Notes: generated by a model not told the origin, from the sequence alone. A DNA stretch of 7,828 bases from an uncultured Opitutaceae bacterium (GCA_946482625.1 CAMLSH010000170.1:1-7828), one strand, 5' to 3'; counted from the stretch's first letter, positions 1 to 6,577 are shown. Program-made: numbers and translations.

Positions 1-1223
1 AATTCGCCGCCGATCGTGAACATGCCCTCGATGACCGCGACGCAGCAGGTCACGCTCATCGCCAGACCGAAGGCGAGCAGCACGGGCGACGCGATCAGCC
101 AGAGCGCGCCATCCATCCATTGCCGCGCGCGAAAATACTGGCTCGTGATGTAGAGAATGACCGTCGTGCCGCCGACGAGGACGACTGAAAGCGGATTCAG
201 CACCAGCCAGACGCCGGTGAGCTGGACCTGCTCGGCGAAGTAAAGATACGGGACGAACAGGATTGCGAACGTGACGAGCAGCGGGTGGACGAAGCCGGTC
301 GTGAGGTGGAAAAACGCCTCGCGCTTCACGCGGGCCGGCAGATCGCTGGCGAAGATGTCGCCGAGCTGTTTGCGCGCGACCTGAATGCCGCCCTTGGTCC
401 AGCGGTATTGCTGGGTTTTGAAGGCGGTGAGCTTTTCGGGGAGTTCGGAGAGCACGGTGTACTCGCTCAGGTAAATGAATTTCCAGCCGCGGCGTTGGGC
501 GCGGTAGCTCGCGTCGAGATCTTCCGTCACCGTATCGGCAGACCAGCTACCTGCATCTTCCAGCGAGATGCGGCGCCAGACGCCGGCGGTGCCGTTGAAG
601 TTGAAGAAGAGGCCGCTGCCAAAGCGCGCGGCTTGCTCGACGACGAAATGTGCATCGAGGAAGATGCCTTGGAAGCGGGTGAGCAGGCTCGCGCGGCGAT
701 TGCTGAATTCCCAGCGGGCTTGGACGACGCCGACGCGAGGATCGCTGAAGTACGGCATCGTTTTCTCCAGAAAATCAGGAGCGGGACGGAAATCCGCGTC
801 GAACACGGCGCAGAATTCCGCGTCGGTGAGCGTCATGCCGTAAGCGAGCGCGCCGGCTTTGTAGCCGCCGCGATGTGGACGGCGGATGTGTTTCACGCAT
901 TCGGCGAGGTCCGGATTTTTTTTCAGCCAGCGATCGATGATGGCCGGTGTTTCGTCGGTCGAGTCGTCGAGGATCTGGATTTGAAGCAGCTCTTTCGGCC
1001 AGCGCAGCGCGGTGATCGATTCGAGAAGACCCTCGATCATCAGTGGCTCGTTATAGAGAGGGCACTGAACGCACACCCGTGGAAGCCGGCCCGGCCAAGG
1101 GGCGGGTGCGGCCGGCTTGCGCGCGTGACGCGCGTACATCCACAAAACTTTAAGGCGGTGAATGGCGAAGCCGATCATTCCTGCGAGAGTGATTGCGTAG
1201 AGCGTGAGAACTAATGCCGACAT
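1..1223 (-). CDS. Family 2 glycosyltransferase, CslA/cellulose-synthase-like (C-terminus beyond window)
   Basis: The minus-strand frame is open from an ATG at 1223 to the left edge (407 codons, no stop), so the C-terminus is missing. The product looks like a processive inner-membrane glycosyltransferase that polymerises a beta-linked glycan from a sugar nucleotide. Visible features are a hydrophobic N-terminal helix (about residues 2-22) and the GT-A catalytic signature: DDS at 86-88, DAD at 142-144, TED at 233-235 and QQYRW (the QxxRW motif) at 271-275. RPHRGGYKAGAL (115-126) is typical of CslA/CslC-like enzymes. Hydrophobic segments follow at about 307-330, 335-360 and 370-400. Family members are usually near 480-520 residues, so about 80-110 are probably missing. 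The product (mannan, glucan or other) cannot be told from sequence. No Shine-Dalgarno motif precedes the start. It lies downstream of the LysR gene on the same strand with a 91-base gap, so co-transcription is possible but unproven. Confidence 0.93.
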   Translation of the reverse strand, partial: MSALVLTLYAITLAGMIGFAIHRLKVLWMYARHARKPAAPAPWPGRLPRVCVQCPLYNEPLMIEGLLESITALRWPKELLQIQILDDSTDETPAIIDRWLKKNPDLAECVKHIRRPHRGGYKAGALAYGMTLTDAEFCAVFDADFRPAPDFLEKTMPYFSDPRVGVVQARWEFSNRRASLLTRFQGIFLDAHFVVEQAARFGSGLFFNFNGTAGVWRRISLEDAGSWSADTVTEDLDASYRAQRRGWKFIYLSEYTVLSELPEKLTAFKTQQYRWTKGGIQVARKQLGDIFASDLPARVKREAFFHLTTGFVHPLLVTFAILFVPYLYFAEQVQLTGVWLVLNPLSVVLVGGTTVILYITSQYFRARQWMDGALWLIASPVLLAFGLAMSVTCCVAVIEGMFTIGGE

Positions 1224-1267
1224 GGGTGTAATAGGGCGTCTTGACCGCGATTCGCCGCCAAGGTCAC

Positions 1268-1289
1268 GGGTCTAAATCATTTGGGACCC
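1268..1289. other. Small inverted repeat between LysR and glycosyltransferase genes
   Basis: Arms GGGTC (1268-1272) and GACCC (1285-1289) flank an AT-rich 12-base centre that itself contains AAAT/ATTT. It lies in the 91-base gap after the LysR stop and before the glycosyltransferase start. No T-run follows on the minus strand, so it is a poor intrinsic terminator. It could equally be a weak operator or chance. Nothing else was recognised in this gap. Confidence 0.2.
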
Positions 1290-1314
1290 GGTGAAGCGAG
1301 CCGTCTGTGCGCGT

Positions 1315-2214
1315 TCAACCGGCGGAGGCAGGGGCCATGTCGATGTTCAGCACTTCGATGAATTTTTTCATCGCGGGCGTGAGCACACGGCCCTTGCGGT
1401 GCAGAATGGCGAGCGGGCGCGAAAACTCTTTGCCCCGGAAAGGAACGATGGCGAGGGAGCCCTGTTTGGCTTCTTGCAGCACTGTGGCCTGAGGCACGAT
1501 GGCGATGCCGTGATCGATCTCGACTGCGCGTTTCACGGTTTCGATGTTGTCGAACTCCATCACAGGTTCGATCTCGAGTTTGTTGTCGCGGAAAATCTGG
1601 TCGACGGCCTTGCGCGTCGGGATGTCGGGGTCGAAGCCGATGAATTTTTGCCCGGCCAGCTCCTTGAGATCGACTTCGCCGGTTTTGGCCAAGGGATGCG
1701 ACGGGTGGGTGATGAGCACGAGTCGGTCGTCGCGGAACGGGAGCATCTCGATCTGGCGAACTTTCACGGGGAAGGCGACCAGGCCGAAGTCCACGGAGTT
1801 GTGCAGGATATCCTCGTACACGAGGTTGGAACGCCGGTATTCGACGCGCACATTGACCGACGGAAAGTCGTGGAGGAACCGCTTGATGTAAGGCGGCAGT
1901 TCGTGGAGACCGATGGAGTAAATCGTCGAGATGCGGATGGTGCCGCTGATGACTTTTTTCATCTCCTGCAACTCGCTCAGCAGCTTCTCGTACTGATGAA
2001 GGACCTCCTTCGAGGTGTCATAAACGCGCTGGCCCTCGCGGGTGAGCTGGAACTGCTTTTGGCTGCGATCGATGAGAAGCGTTTTGAAGTGGCGCTCCAT
2101 CGCCCGGGCTTGCTGGCTCACGGCGGATTGAGTGATGCCATTTATCTTGGCGGATTTGGAAAAGCTCTTCGTTTCGACGAGGTCGGCGAAGATTTTAAAA
2201 TTCTCGATTTGCAT
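1315..2214 (-). CDS. LysR-type transcriptional regulator
   Basis: This is a 299-residue protein, the usual LysR length. The N-terminal winged helix-turn-helix covers about residues 1-60, with the recognition region at about 21-43 (SAKINGITQSAVSQQARAME within it) and the wing ending in LTREG (57-61). A linker helix (about 64-88) leads to a periplasmic-binding-like effector domain (about 90-290), so the protein should be a cytoplasmic tetramer sensing a small metabolite. The effector domain resembles the CysL/CbbR-like branch, but the ligand cannot be deduced. The gene is divergent from yggS with 68 bases between start codons. LysR regulators often control the divergent gene and themselves, so yggS and the downstream glycosyltransferase are candidate targets by inference only. 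I see no clean T-N11-A dyad in the gap. The ATG at 2214 is the only ATG start after an in-frame stop upstream. It has no adjacent Shine-Dalgarno; purine-rich GAGGAA and AGGAGG lie about 29 and 39 bases upstream. Confidence 0.95.
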   Translation of the reverse strand: MQIENFKIFADLVETKSFSKSAKINGITQSAVSQQARAMERHFKTLLIDRSQKQFQLTREGQRVYDTSKEVLHQYEKLLSELQEMKKVISGTIRISTIYSIGLHELPPYIKRFLHDFPSVNVRVEYRRSNLVYEDILHNSVDFGLVAFPVKVRQIEMLPFRDDRLVLITHPSHPLAKTGEVDLKELAGQKFIGFDPDIPTRKAVDQIFRDNKLEIEPVMEFDNIETVKRAVEIDHGIAIVPQATVLQEAKQGSLAIVPFRGKEFSRPLAILHRKGRVLTPAMKKFIEVLNIDMAPASAG

Positions 2215-2282
2215 GGTGCGGTCGGACTCAACGCAGCATAACTTCCTCTAATCCTCCTGCAACCTCATAAACGGACAGCTGC

Positions 2283-2978
2283 ATGATCGACTACGAAGAA
2301 TTCCTTATCCGGCTCGCCCAAGTTCGAACGCAAATCGCTGACGCTTGCCGTCTGGCCGGGCGCGATCCGGCTGATGTGGCGTTGCTGGCCGTGACCAAGA
2401 CGCATCCGGCGCAGGCGGCTGACTATGCTGGGCGCGCGGGATTGGCCGCGGTTGGCGAGAACCGCGTGCAGGAAGCTGCCGGAAAGAAACCGCTTACGAC
2501 GGCAACGGGACTGCGTTGGGAGCTCATTGGGCACCTGCAATCGAACAAGGCAAAGCTCGCGGCGGAGATCTTCGACCGCGTGCAAAGCGTGGATAGCGAG
2601 AAGCTCCTGAATCACTTGGATCGTGCGGCCGGAGAGCTCGGGAAAACGCTCGCGGTGCTGCTCCAGATCAACGCCGGCAACGACCCGGCGAAATTTGGTG
2701 CCGAACAGTTCGATGCGCCCCGTTTGCTGGAGGCGGCGCTGACGAAAACGCATCTTCGTATCGAAGGCCTTATGACGATCGCTCCGCTCTCCGACGATCC
2801 GGAGGTCGCCCGTCGTACCTTCGAAAATCTGCGGACAATCCGCGACGATCTTGCCGCGCGATTCGGCGCTCCGCTACGCGAGCTTTCGATGGGCATGAGC
2901 GGCGACTTGGTCGCGGCAATCGCGGCCGGAAGCACGCAAGTGCGGGTGGGCACGGCGCTCTTCGGTTCGCGCGCGTGA
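2283..2978 (+). CDS. yggS: YggS/PROSC-family pyridoxal 5'-phosphate homeostasis protein
   Basis: This 231-residue protein matches the family length and is a single alanine-racemase-like TIM barrel. The family binds PLP without known catalysis and buffers the free cofactor in the cytoplasm, affecting amino-acid and keto-acid balance. Visible motifs in order are AVTKTHP with the expected PLP Schiff-base lysine K39, GENRVQE (58-64), IGHLQSNK (82-89), EGLMT (161-165), LSMGMSGD (201-208) and GSTQVRVGTALFG (216-228) for phosphate binding. All key positions appear intact. The start is the ATG at 2283, which places the first helix correctly; it lacks a Shine-Dalgarno motif. Elsewhere yggS often sits beside proC, yggT or cell-division genes. 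Here it stands alone, divergent from a LysR regulator and convergent with the DUF481 gene. Confidence 0.97.
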   Translation: MIDYEEFLIRLAQVRTQIADACRLAGRDPADVALLAVTKTHPAQAADYAGRAGLAAVGENRVQEAAGKKPLTTATGLRWELIGHLQSNKAKLAAEIFDRVQSVDSEKLLNHLDRAAGELGKTLAVLLQINAGNDPAKFGAEQFDAPRLLEAALTKTHLRIEGLMTIAPLSDDPEVARRTFENLRTIRDDLAARFGAPLRELSMGMSGDLVAAIAAGSTQVRVGTALFGSRA

Positions 2979-3062
2979 GCGGCGTGAAGGCGTTCTTGCG
3001 CGGTCGTCACTGAACGCGCTGGGCACTCACGGCGCATGCCGCCTTTGCCTGGCGGTCCGATT

Positions 3063-3149
3063 GAGGCGGGGCGCCATCGCCACGCATGACGCTGGTCCCG
3101 CTGGCGACGTTTAGCGCGGCGGGGCGCCGCGCCTCCATCGGCGGAGGCG
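3063..3149. repeat. Nested inverted-repeat element between convergent genes
   Basis: The 178-base gap between yggS and the DUF481 gene contains stacked symmetry. GAGGCGGGGCGCC (3063-3075) and GGCGCCGCGCCTC (3123-3135) are inverted copies matching at 12 of 13 positions. Inside them TCGCCA (3077-3082) pairs with TGGCGA (3102-3107). The right arm CGCCTCC (3130-3136) can instead pair with GGAGGCG (3143-3149). GGCGGGGCGCC also occurs twice as a direct repeat (3065-3075, 3118-3128). This resembles a REP/BIME-like or small non-autonomous palindromic element, but copy number cannot be judged from one window. High GC makes some symmetry expected. Confidence 0.4.
3130..3149. terminator. Candidate bidirectional terminator hairpin between convergent genes
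   Basis: A perfect 7-bp stem, CGCCTCC (3130-3136) with GGAGGCG (3143-3149), has a 6-base loop. It begins 7 bases beyond the DUF481 stop codon on the minus strand and could also stop read-through from yggS. No T-run follows on either strand, so it is not a canonical Rho-independent terminator. Confidence 0.4.
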
Positions 3150-3156
3150 TGAACGA

Positions 3157-4197
3157 TTACAGCGCGTAGCCGATGGAGCTCGTCACGCGTTGGTCGGCCC
3201 GGAGCGCGGGATTCACGACCGTGTTGTCGTACTCGTATTCGAAACGCAGATTCAACGACACGCGCTCGCTGACTTTGCCTTGGAGGGCGGTGTTGAAGCG
3301 TACGCGGTAGTTGTCCGCTTCCTGACCGGCGTGCAGCACGGGTTTGCTGGCGTAGAGCGCATTAGACTCCTGCAAGAAGGAGAGGCGGCCGTTGATCTTG
3401 TAGCTGTAGTCTTGGAAAAACTCGCCGAGATAAACGATGTCTTCGGTCACGCCCAAGGCTTCGCGGTATTGGGCGGTGGCGCCGAGGCCGGCGTTGAGGA
3501 CGTGGCGTTGGTGTTGGATGAAACGGTAGCCGAGACCGGCGTTTTGCTCGTAGTTGTGATCGATGCGTTTCACGCGATCGGACAGGTAGCTGCTGAGCGT
3601 CTGCGTGAACATGCGCTCGCCAAATTCATGGCGCCAGCGGAAGGAGGCTTCGTAGCGCTCGGAGTTCACCTGTGCGTTCTGTTTGCCGTACAGCGCGCGA
3701 CCGCTGGCCTTGAAGAGATTGGCGGTTTTGGTGCTGTTCTCGATATCGACGCGAAGGGAGCCGTTGACCATTTCTCTGCGGCCAGACTGTTGCTGATAAC
3801 CGAACTCGATCTTGCCCTTCCACTTTGCTTTCGGGGCGTTGGAGGCGGTGCGGCTGGAGGGCGTCGCTTTCGGGGACGGCTTGGCGACAGTGGCGGGAGC
3901 CGTGGGTGGGGCTTTATCGCCGACGGAGGCTGAGGCGGATTTGGTGGGAGGCAGGCCGACGAGGCTTTCGACGGGCGTGTCGGGAACGTCAGCGACTTCG
4001 GCTTCGGTCGCGGCGATCAGAAGGGTGCCGAGGACGGGGGATTTGAAATGAATGAGCCCGTTTTCGGTTTTGATGTGTTCGCCCCGCAGAACGTCACCGT
4101 TGGCCAGACGCAGCTCCGTCGCGGCCAGACTTAAGGCGGGCGCGAGCAGACAGGCGGTGGCGAGAAAGGAGACGAAGCGGCGGACGAAACGGGACAT
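3157..4197 (-). CDS. DUF481-like outer-membrane beta-barrel protein
   Basis: This 346-residue exported protein has a signal peptide (MSRFVRRF, then a hydrophobic core to about residue 25, probable cleavage SLA|AT). A short beta-rich N-terminal module (about 27-72) contains LANGDVLRGE and SPVLGTLLI, a pattern common before DUF481 domains. A low-complexity Ala/Pro/Ser/Lys linker (about 76-125) follows. Residues about 126-346 form alternating amphipathic strands rich in Tyr, Arg and Gln, ending in SSIGYAL, as expected for an outer-membrane barrel of the YdiY/DUF481 type. Family members have no well-defined function; a channel or structural role is plausible. The final residue is Leu rather than the Phe common at barrel C-termini. 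The ATG at 4197 is preceded by a pyrimidine-rich stretch with no Shine-Dalgarno. It lies 105 bases downstream of the exported TPR gene on the same strand. The barrel assignment is firmer than the exact DUF481 label. Confidence 0.82.
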   Translation of the reverse strand: MSRFVRRFVSFLATACLLAPALSLAATELRLANGDVLRGEHIKTENGLIHFKSPVLGTLLIAATEAEVADVPDTPVESLVGLPPTKSASASVGDKAPPTAPATVAKPSPKATPSSRTASNAPKAKWKGKIEFGYQQQSGRREMVNGSLRVDIENSTKTANLFKASGRALYGKQNAQVNSERYEASFRWRHEFGERMFTQTLSSYLSDRVKRIDHNYEQNAGLGYRFIQHQRHVLNAGLGATAQYREALGVTEDIVYLGEFFQDYSYKINGRLSFLQESNALYASKPVLHAGQEADNYRVRFNTALQGKVSERVSLNLRFEYEYDNTVVNPALRADQRVTSSIGYAL

Positions 4198-4270
4198 GCA
4201 AAGCTGAAGATGGAGGTTGGATTTATTTCCCCGCCTGACGGTGCGATCAGGGATTGGATGCGAGTTTTTC

Positions 4271-4295
4271 CCTGCAACGGGCGGGCCGATGCAGG
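4271..4295 (-). terminator. Candidate terminator hairpin after the TPR gene
   Basis: CCTGCA (4271-4276) pairs with TGCAGG (4290-4295), and after one mismatch CGG (4278-4280) pairs with CCG (4286-4288) around a 5-base loop, giving nine pairs in all. It begins 7 bases beyond the TPR stop codon. On the minus strand it is followed by A-rich rather than T-rich sequence, so it may be Rho-dependent, an RNA-stabilising 3' hairpin, or an intercistronic processing site before the DUF481 gene. Confidence 0.4.
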
Positions 4296-4302
4296 CGTGG
4301 TG

Positions 4303-5205
4303 TTACTTCACAGTATCGGAAGTTTGAGGTGGGACTGAAGCGGGCGGAACGACGGGCTTGGCGGGCTCGTCGAGCGAGGCGGCGATTTTGTCCTTCTGCC
4401 GGGCAAGCGCGGACTCGGTCACGCCAGCAAGCAGGGTGCGTGCCTCATCGGTGCGACGGAGTTCGTGGAGGACTTTTGCCTGATGGAGCTGGCAGACTTG
4501 TTGTTCGATGCCGGGCTTCAATTTCTTCTCGAAGGCGCGCCAAAATTGCAGGGCGGCTTCCCATTCGCCGGTTTCGAGTTCGTAGAAGGAAAGGCCGTAC
4601 TGGTACGAGTAGCGCCAGTCGTCGGGCGCGAGTGTCATGGCGCGCTCGAAGGCCTTGTGGAGAGTTTCGTCGATCGTGGCGCGGGACCATTCGCCGCTCT
4701 TCAGAAAATCGTCGCGAGCTTCGGTCAGCAGCATGCCGAGCTGGTAGTGATACAACGGCTCCTCGGGTTCGAGTTTGATGGCGGCGAGGAAGTAGTTGAT
4801 CGCCTCGAGCGGCTTGCCGTCCTCGGCGAGGTAGTTGCCCAGCTGGTTTTTGACGATGGGCAGGTCTTTATCGAGCTGGTTGGCGCGCAGGAGCATGGCG
4901 ACGGACTCTTTGCGCATGCCGATTTTGCCGAGCATGAGACCGTAGGAAACATAAGCGGGGACGAAGTCCTTATGCTCTTTGAGCAACACATCGTACTGCT
5001 GGGCGAGTTGCTGGAGCTGTTCGCGGAGTTCGTCTTCGTCGGCGTTCTCGCCGGCGGCGTCGGCTTTGGCGAAGAGGCGCTTCTGTGTATCCACGATCTC
5101 CTTCAATCGCGCGGCCGGATCGGTGATCGGAGCGGCGGCGCGAGCGAAAGGGGCAGACAGACAGAAAAGGCAAAGGAGGAAAATTCCGGCGCGGGCAAAA
5201 ATCAT
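4303..5205 (-). CDS. Exported tetratricopeptide-repeat protein
   Basis: This 300-residue protein begins with a signal peptide (MIFARAGIFLLCLFCLSAPFARA, cleavage near residue 23-25) and should be periplasmic. A helical segment rich in Glu and Gln (about 30-78, possibly coiled coil) precedes TPR-like helix pairs: about 84-112, 117-146 (LGNYLAEDGKPLEAINYFLAAI), 150-162 with a loop, 182-228, and a weaker pair at 236-264. The C-terminal tail is Pro/Ala/Ser-rich and probably disordered. TPR arrays bind other proteins, often as scaffolds in envelope assembly; the partner is unknown. Being co-oriented with the DUF481 barrel 105 bases downstream, it may share a transcript with it, but the intervening hairpin makes this uncertain. 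No Shine-Dalgarno precedes the ATG at 5205; the upstream stretch ends in CCCCTCTTCC. I recognise the fold, not a specific function. Confidence 0.9.
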   Translation of the reverse strand: MIFARAGIFLLCLFCLSAPFARAAAPITDPAARLKEIVDTQKRLFAKADAAGENADEDELREQLQQLAQQYDVLLKEHKDFVPAYVSYGLMLGKIGMRKESVAMLLRANQLDKDLPIVKNQLGNYLAEDGKPLEAINYFLAAIKLEPEEPLYHYQLGMLLTEARDDFLKSGEWSRATIDETLHKAFERAMTLAPDDWRYSYQYGLSFYELETGEWEAALQFWRAFEKKLKPGIEQQVCQLHQAKVLHELRRTDEARTLLAGVTESALARQKDKIAASLDEPAKPVVPPASVPPQTSDTVK

Positions 5206-5382
5206 GGAAGAGGGGTGCGACCCAGAAAACCCGCGGAGGTGCCCAGCGTAAAGCGTGAGCTGGAAATGGCGGCGGGTCGGATGGGTCGATGGTGGAGGGG
5301 GGCGCTCCGCGCACGCTGAGCGGTATCGAAAGAGGGAAACGTTGGAATGCGGTGCAGAGTGGAAACGTGGACGATGGCGAAC

Positions 5383-5419
5383 AACGCGCGGGGACCGCGC
5401 GTTCCACCTTGGATTTTTT
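5383..5419 (+). terminator. Hairpin plus T6 run in the leader/intergenic region (attenuator- or sRNA-terminator-like)
   Basis: A perfect 9-bp stem, AACGCGCGG (5383-5391) with CCGCGCGTT (5395-5403), closes a 3-base GGA loop. Ten bases after it comes a run of six T (5414-5419). The order, stem then T-run, points to plus-strand transcription. The 10-base gap is longer than in a canonical intrinsic terminator. It lies upstream of the radical SAM gene, in a region where no plus-strand gene was found, so it would end either a small RNA or an attenuated leader. Confidence 0.35.
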
Positions 5420-5447
5420 GGCGCCGCCGTTGCGCGGTTCGTTTTCT

Positions 5448-5463
5448 ACGTTCACATGAACGT
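5448..5463. promoter_or_regulatory. Perfect palindrome, LexA/SOS-box-like operator before the radical SAM gene
   Basis: ACGTTCA-CA-TGAACGT is a perfect 7+7 inverted repeat with a 2-base centre. Its core reads GTTC-ACAT-GAAC. The LexA consensus I recall for Verrucomicrobia is TGTTC-N4-GAACA; this site matches the GTTC-N4-GAAC core but has C and G rather than T and A at the outer positions. It ends 19 bases before the preferred ATG (5483). A weak -10-like TATTTA lies right after it (5465-5470), so a bound repressor would cover the promoter. I saw no other GTTC-N4-GAAC in this window. The assignment depends on the taxonomic inference. Confidence 0.45.
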
Positions 5464-5482
5464 GTATTTATCTGTATCTGCC

Positions 5483-6577
5483 ATGTCTGAACCGCCCTCT
5501 ACTTACCGCCCGCCGCCGATCATCGGCCGCGGGCCGACGATCAATCCGCCGAATCGTTTCGAGCGGCTTCACGTCGCGTGCGATGCCGAGACGTGGCAGC
5601 CCGATCTCGACGGCATGCCGGACGAGCGCCCCGATCCGCGCACGCAGTTTTTCCACGATGCGACGGAGACGATCCTCACGCGCAACGACAGCCCGGACAT
5701 CCCGTTTAGTTACGGACTCAACGCCTACCGCGGGTGCGAGCATGGCTGCGCGTATTGTTTCGCGCGACCGTATCACGAATATCTCGGCTGGAGCAGCGGG
5801 CTGGATTTCGAGACGAAGATATTGGTGAAGCTTCGCGCGCCCGAGTTGCTGCGGCGCGAACTTGCCGCGCCGAAATGGCAGCCGCAATCGGTCACGATGA
5901 GCGGCGCCACCGATTGTTATCAGCCCGCCGAAAGGCATTTCCGGATCACGCGGCGATGCCTCGAAGTGTTTGCGGAATTTCGGAATCCGGTGGGCCTGAT
6001 CACGAAGAACTTCCTGATCACCCGGGATCGCGATCTCCTCGCCGAACTCGCGCGGCATCGTTGCGTCAGCGCACATATCACCGTCACGACGCTGGACAGC
6101 GAACTGGCGGGAAAACTGGAGCCGCGCGCGGCGCGTCCGGAACATCGACTGCGCGCGATCCGGATGCTCGCGGATGCGGGCGTGCCAGTTGGCGTGATGG
6201 TCGCGCCGATCATTCCCGGACTCACCGATCACGAAATGCCCGCGATCCTCGATGCCGCGAAAGCCGCGGGCGCGAAGTCGGCGGGTTACGTCGTGCTACG
6301 TTTGCCGCATGCGGTGAAAGACGTTTTCAGCGCGTGGCTCGACCAACACATGCCTGCGAAGAAAGAGCGGGTGCTGGCGCGGGTGCGCGAATTGCGCGGA
6401 GGCAAACTCAACGTGGCCGAGTGGGGCGCACGCATGCGCGGCGAGGGGATTTTCGCGGAGCAGATCCACGACCTCTTCGCGGTGGCGGTGCGGCGTGCAG
6501 GGCTGAACGCGATGAGCGCGGGAATTTCGACGGAAAATTTCCGCCGGCCGGGCGGAGTACAGATGGATTTGTTTTGA
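5483..6577 (+). CDS. PA0069/SplB-like radical SAM protein
   Basis: With the ATG at 5483 the protein is 364 residues and begins MSEPPSTYRPPP, followed by GRGPTINPPNRFE (15-27), the usual N-terminal signature of PA0069-family proteins. The 4Fe-4S site is CEHGCAYC (C85, C89, C92) in RGCEHGCAYCFARPYHEYLG; SGATDCYQPAE (140-150) and LITKNFLITRD (172-182) follow, then a TIM-barrel remainder with VMVAPIIPGLTD (239-249). The family (COG1533) includes spore photoproduct lyase, but this subgroup's reaction is unknown; cleavage of S-adenosylmethionine to a 5'-deoxyadenosyl radical is expected. The frame is open back to 5255, but the extension is not protein-like. An alternative ATG at 5456 falls within the palindrome and would give 373 residues. 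No Shine-Dalgarno precedes either. The C-terminus, QMDLF, resembles a sliding-clamp-binding peptide. The HAD gene follows after 56 bases. Confidence 0.93.
   Translation: MSEPPSTYRPPPIIGRGPTINPPNRFERLHVACDAETWQPDLDGMPDERPDPRTQFFHDATETILTRNDSPDIPFSYGLNAYRGCEHGCAYCFARPYHEYLGWSSGLDFETKILVKLRAPELLRRELAAPKWQPQSVTMSGATDCYQPAERHFRITRRCLEVFAEFRNPVGLITKNFLITRDRDLLAELARHRCVSAHITVTTLDSELAGKLEPRAARPEHRLRAIRMLADAGVPVGVMVAPIIPGLTDHEMPAILDAAKAAGAKSAGYVVLRLPHAVKDVFSAWLDQHMPAKKERVLARVRELRGGKLNVAEWGARMRGEGIFAEQIHDLFAVAVRRAGLNAMSAGISTENFRRPGGVQMDLF

Noticed and set aside
285..1214. Long plus-strand open frame (309 codons)
   Set aside because: It is antisense to the glycosyltransferase, whose minus-strand frame carries all catalytic motifs; the plus-strand translation has no recognisable domain and reflects high GC.
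1291..2241. Plus-strand open frame of 316 codons
   Set aside because: Antisense shadow of the LysR gene. Repetitive Asp/Glu/Val/His-rich composition is typical of an antisense frame.
2215..2282. LysR T-N11-A operator in the LysR-yggS gap
   Set aside because: No dyad-symmetric T-N11-A stood out; only loosely spaced CCTC and CATAA repeats were seen.
2990..3017. Inverted repeat GCGTTC/GAACGC after yggS as terminator
   Set aside because: Six pairs with a 16-base loop and no T-run; too weak to call.
3190..3933. Plus-strand open frame of 247 codons
   Set aside because: Antisense to the DUF481-like gene, which has a signal peptide and barrel strands; no domain in the plus frame.
5216..5260. Possible minus-strand sigma70-like promoter for the TPR gene (TTTACG, 17 bases, TTTTCT)
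   Set aside because: Only about half of the consensus positions match in each hexamer; expected often by chance, and promoter rules for this lineage are uncertain.
4465..5319. Plus-strand open frame of 284 codons
   Set aside because: Antisense to the TPR protein; low-complexity Glu/Phe/Val-rich translation without a domain.
5255..5482. Upstream in-frame extension of the radical SAM gene
   Set aside because: The 76 extra residues are Arg/Trp/Gly-rich and unlike the family's N-terminus, and they would cover the hairpin and operator-like palindrome.
5461..6577. Calling the radical SAM protein spore photoproduct lyase (splB)
   Set aside because: It shares the superfamily and the CxxxCxxC site but has the PA0069-type N-terminus, and no spore-related context is present; the substrate is unknown.
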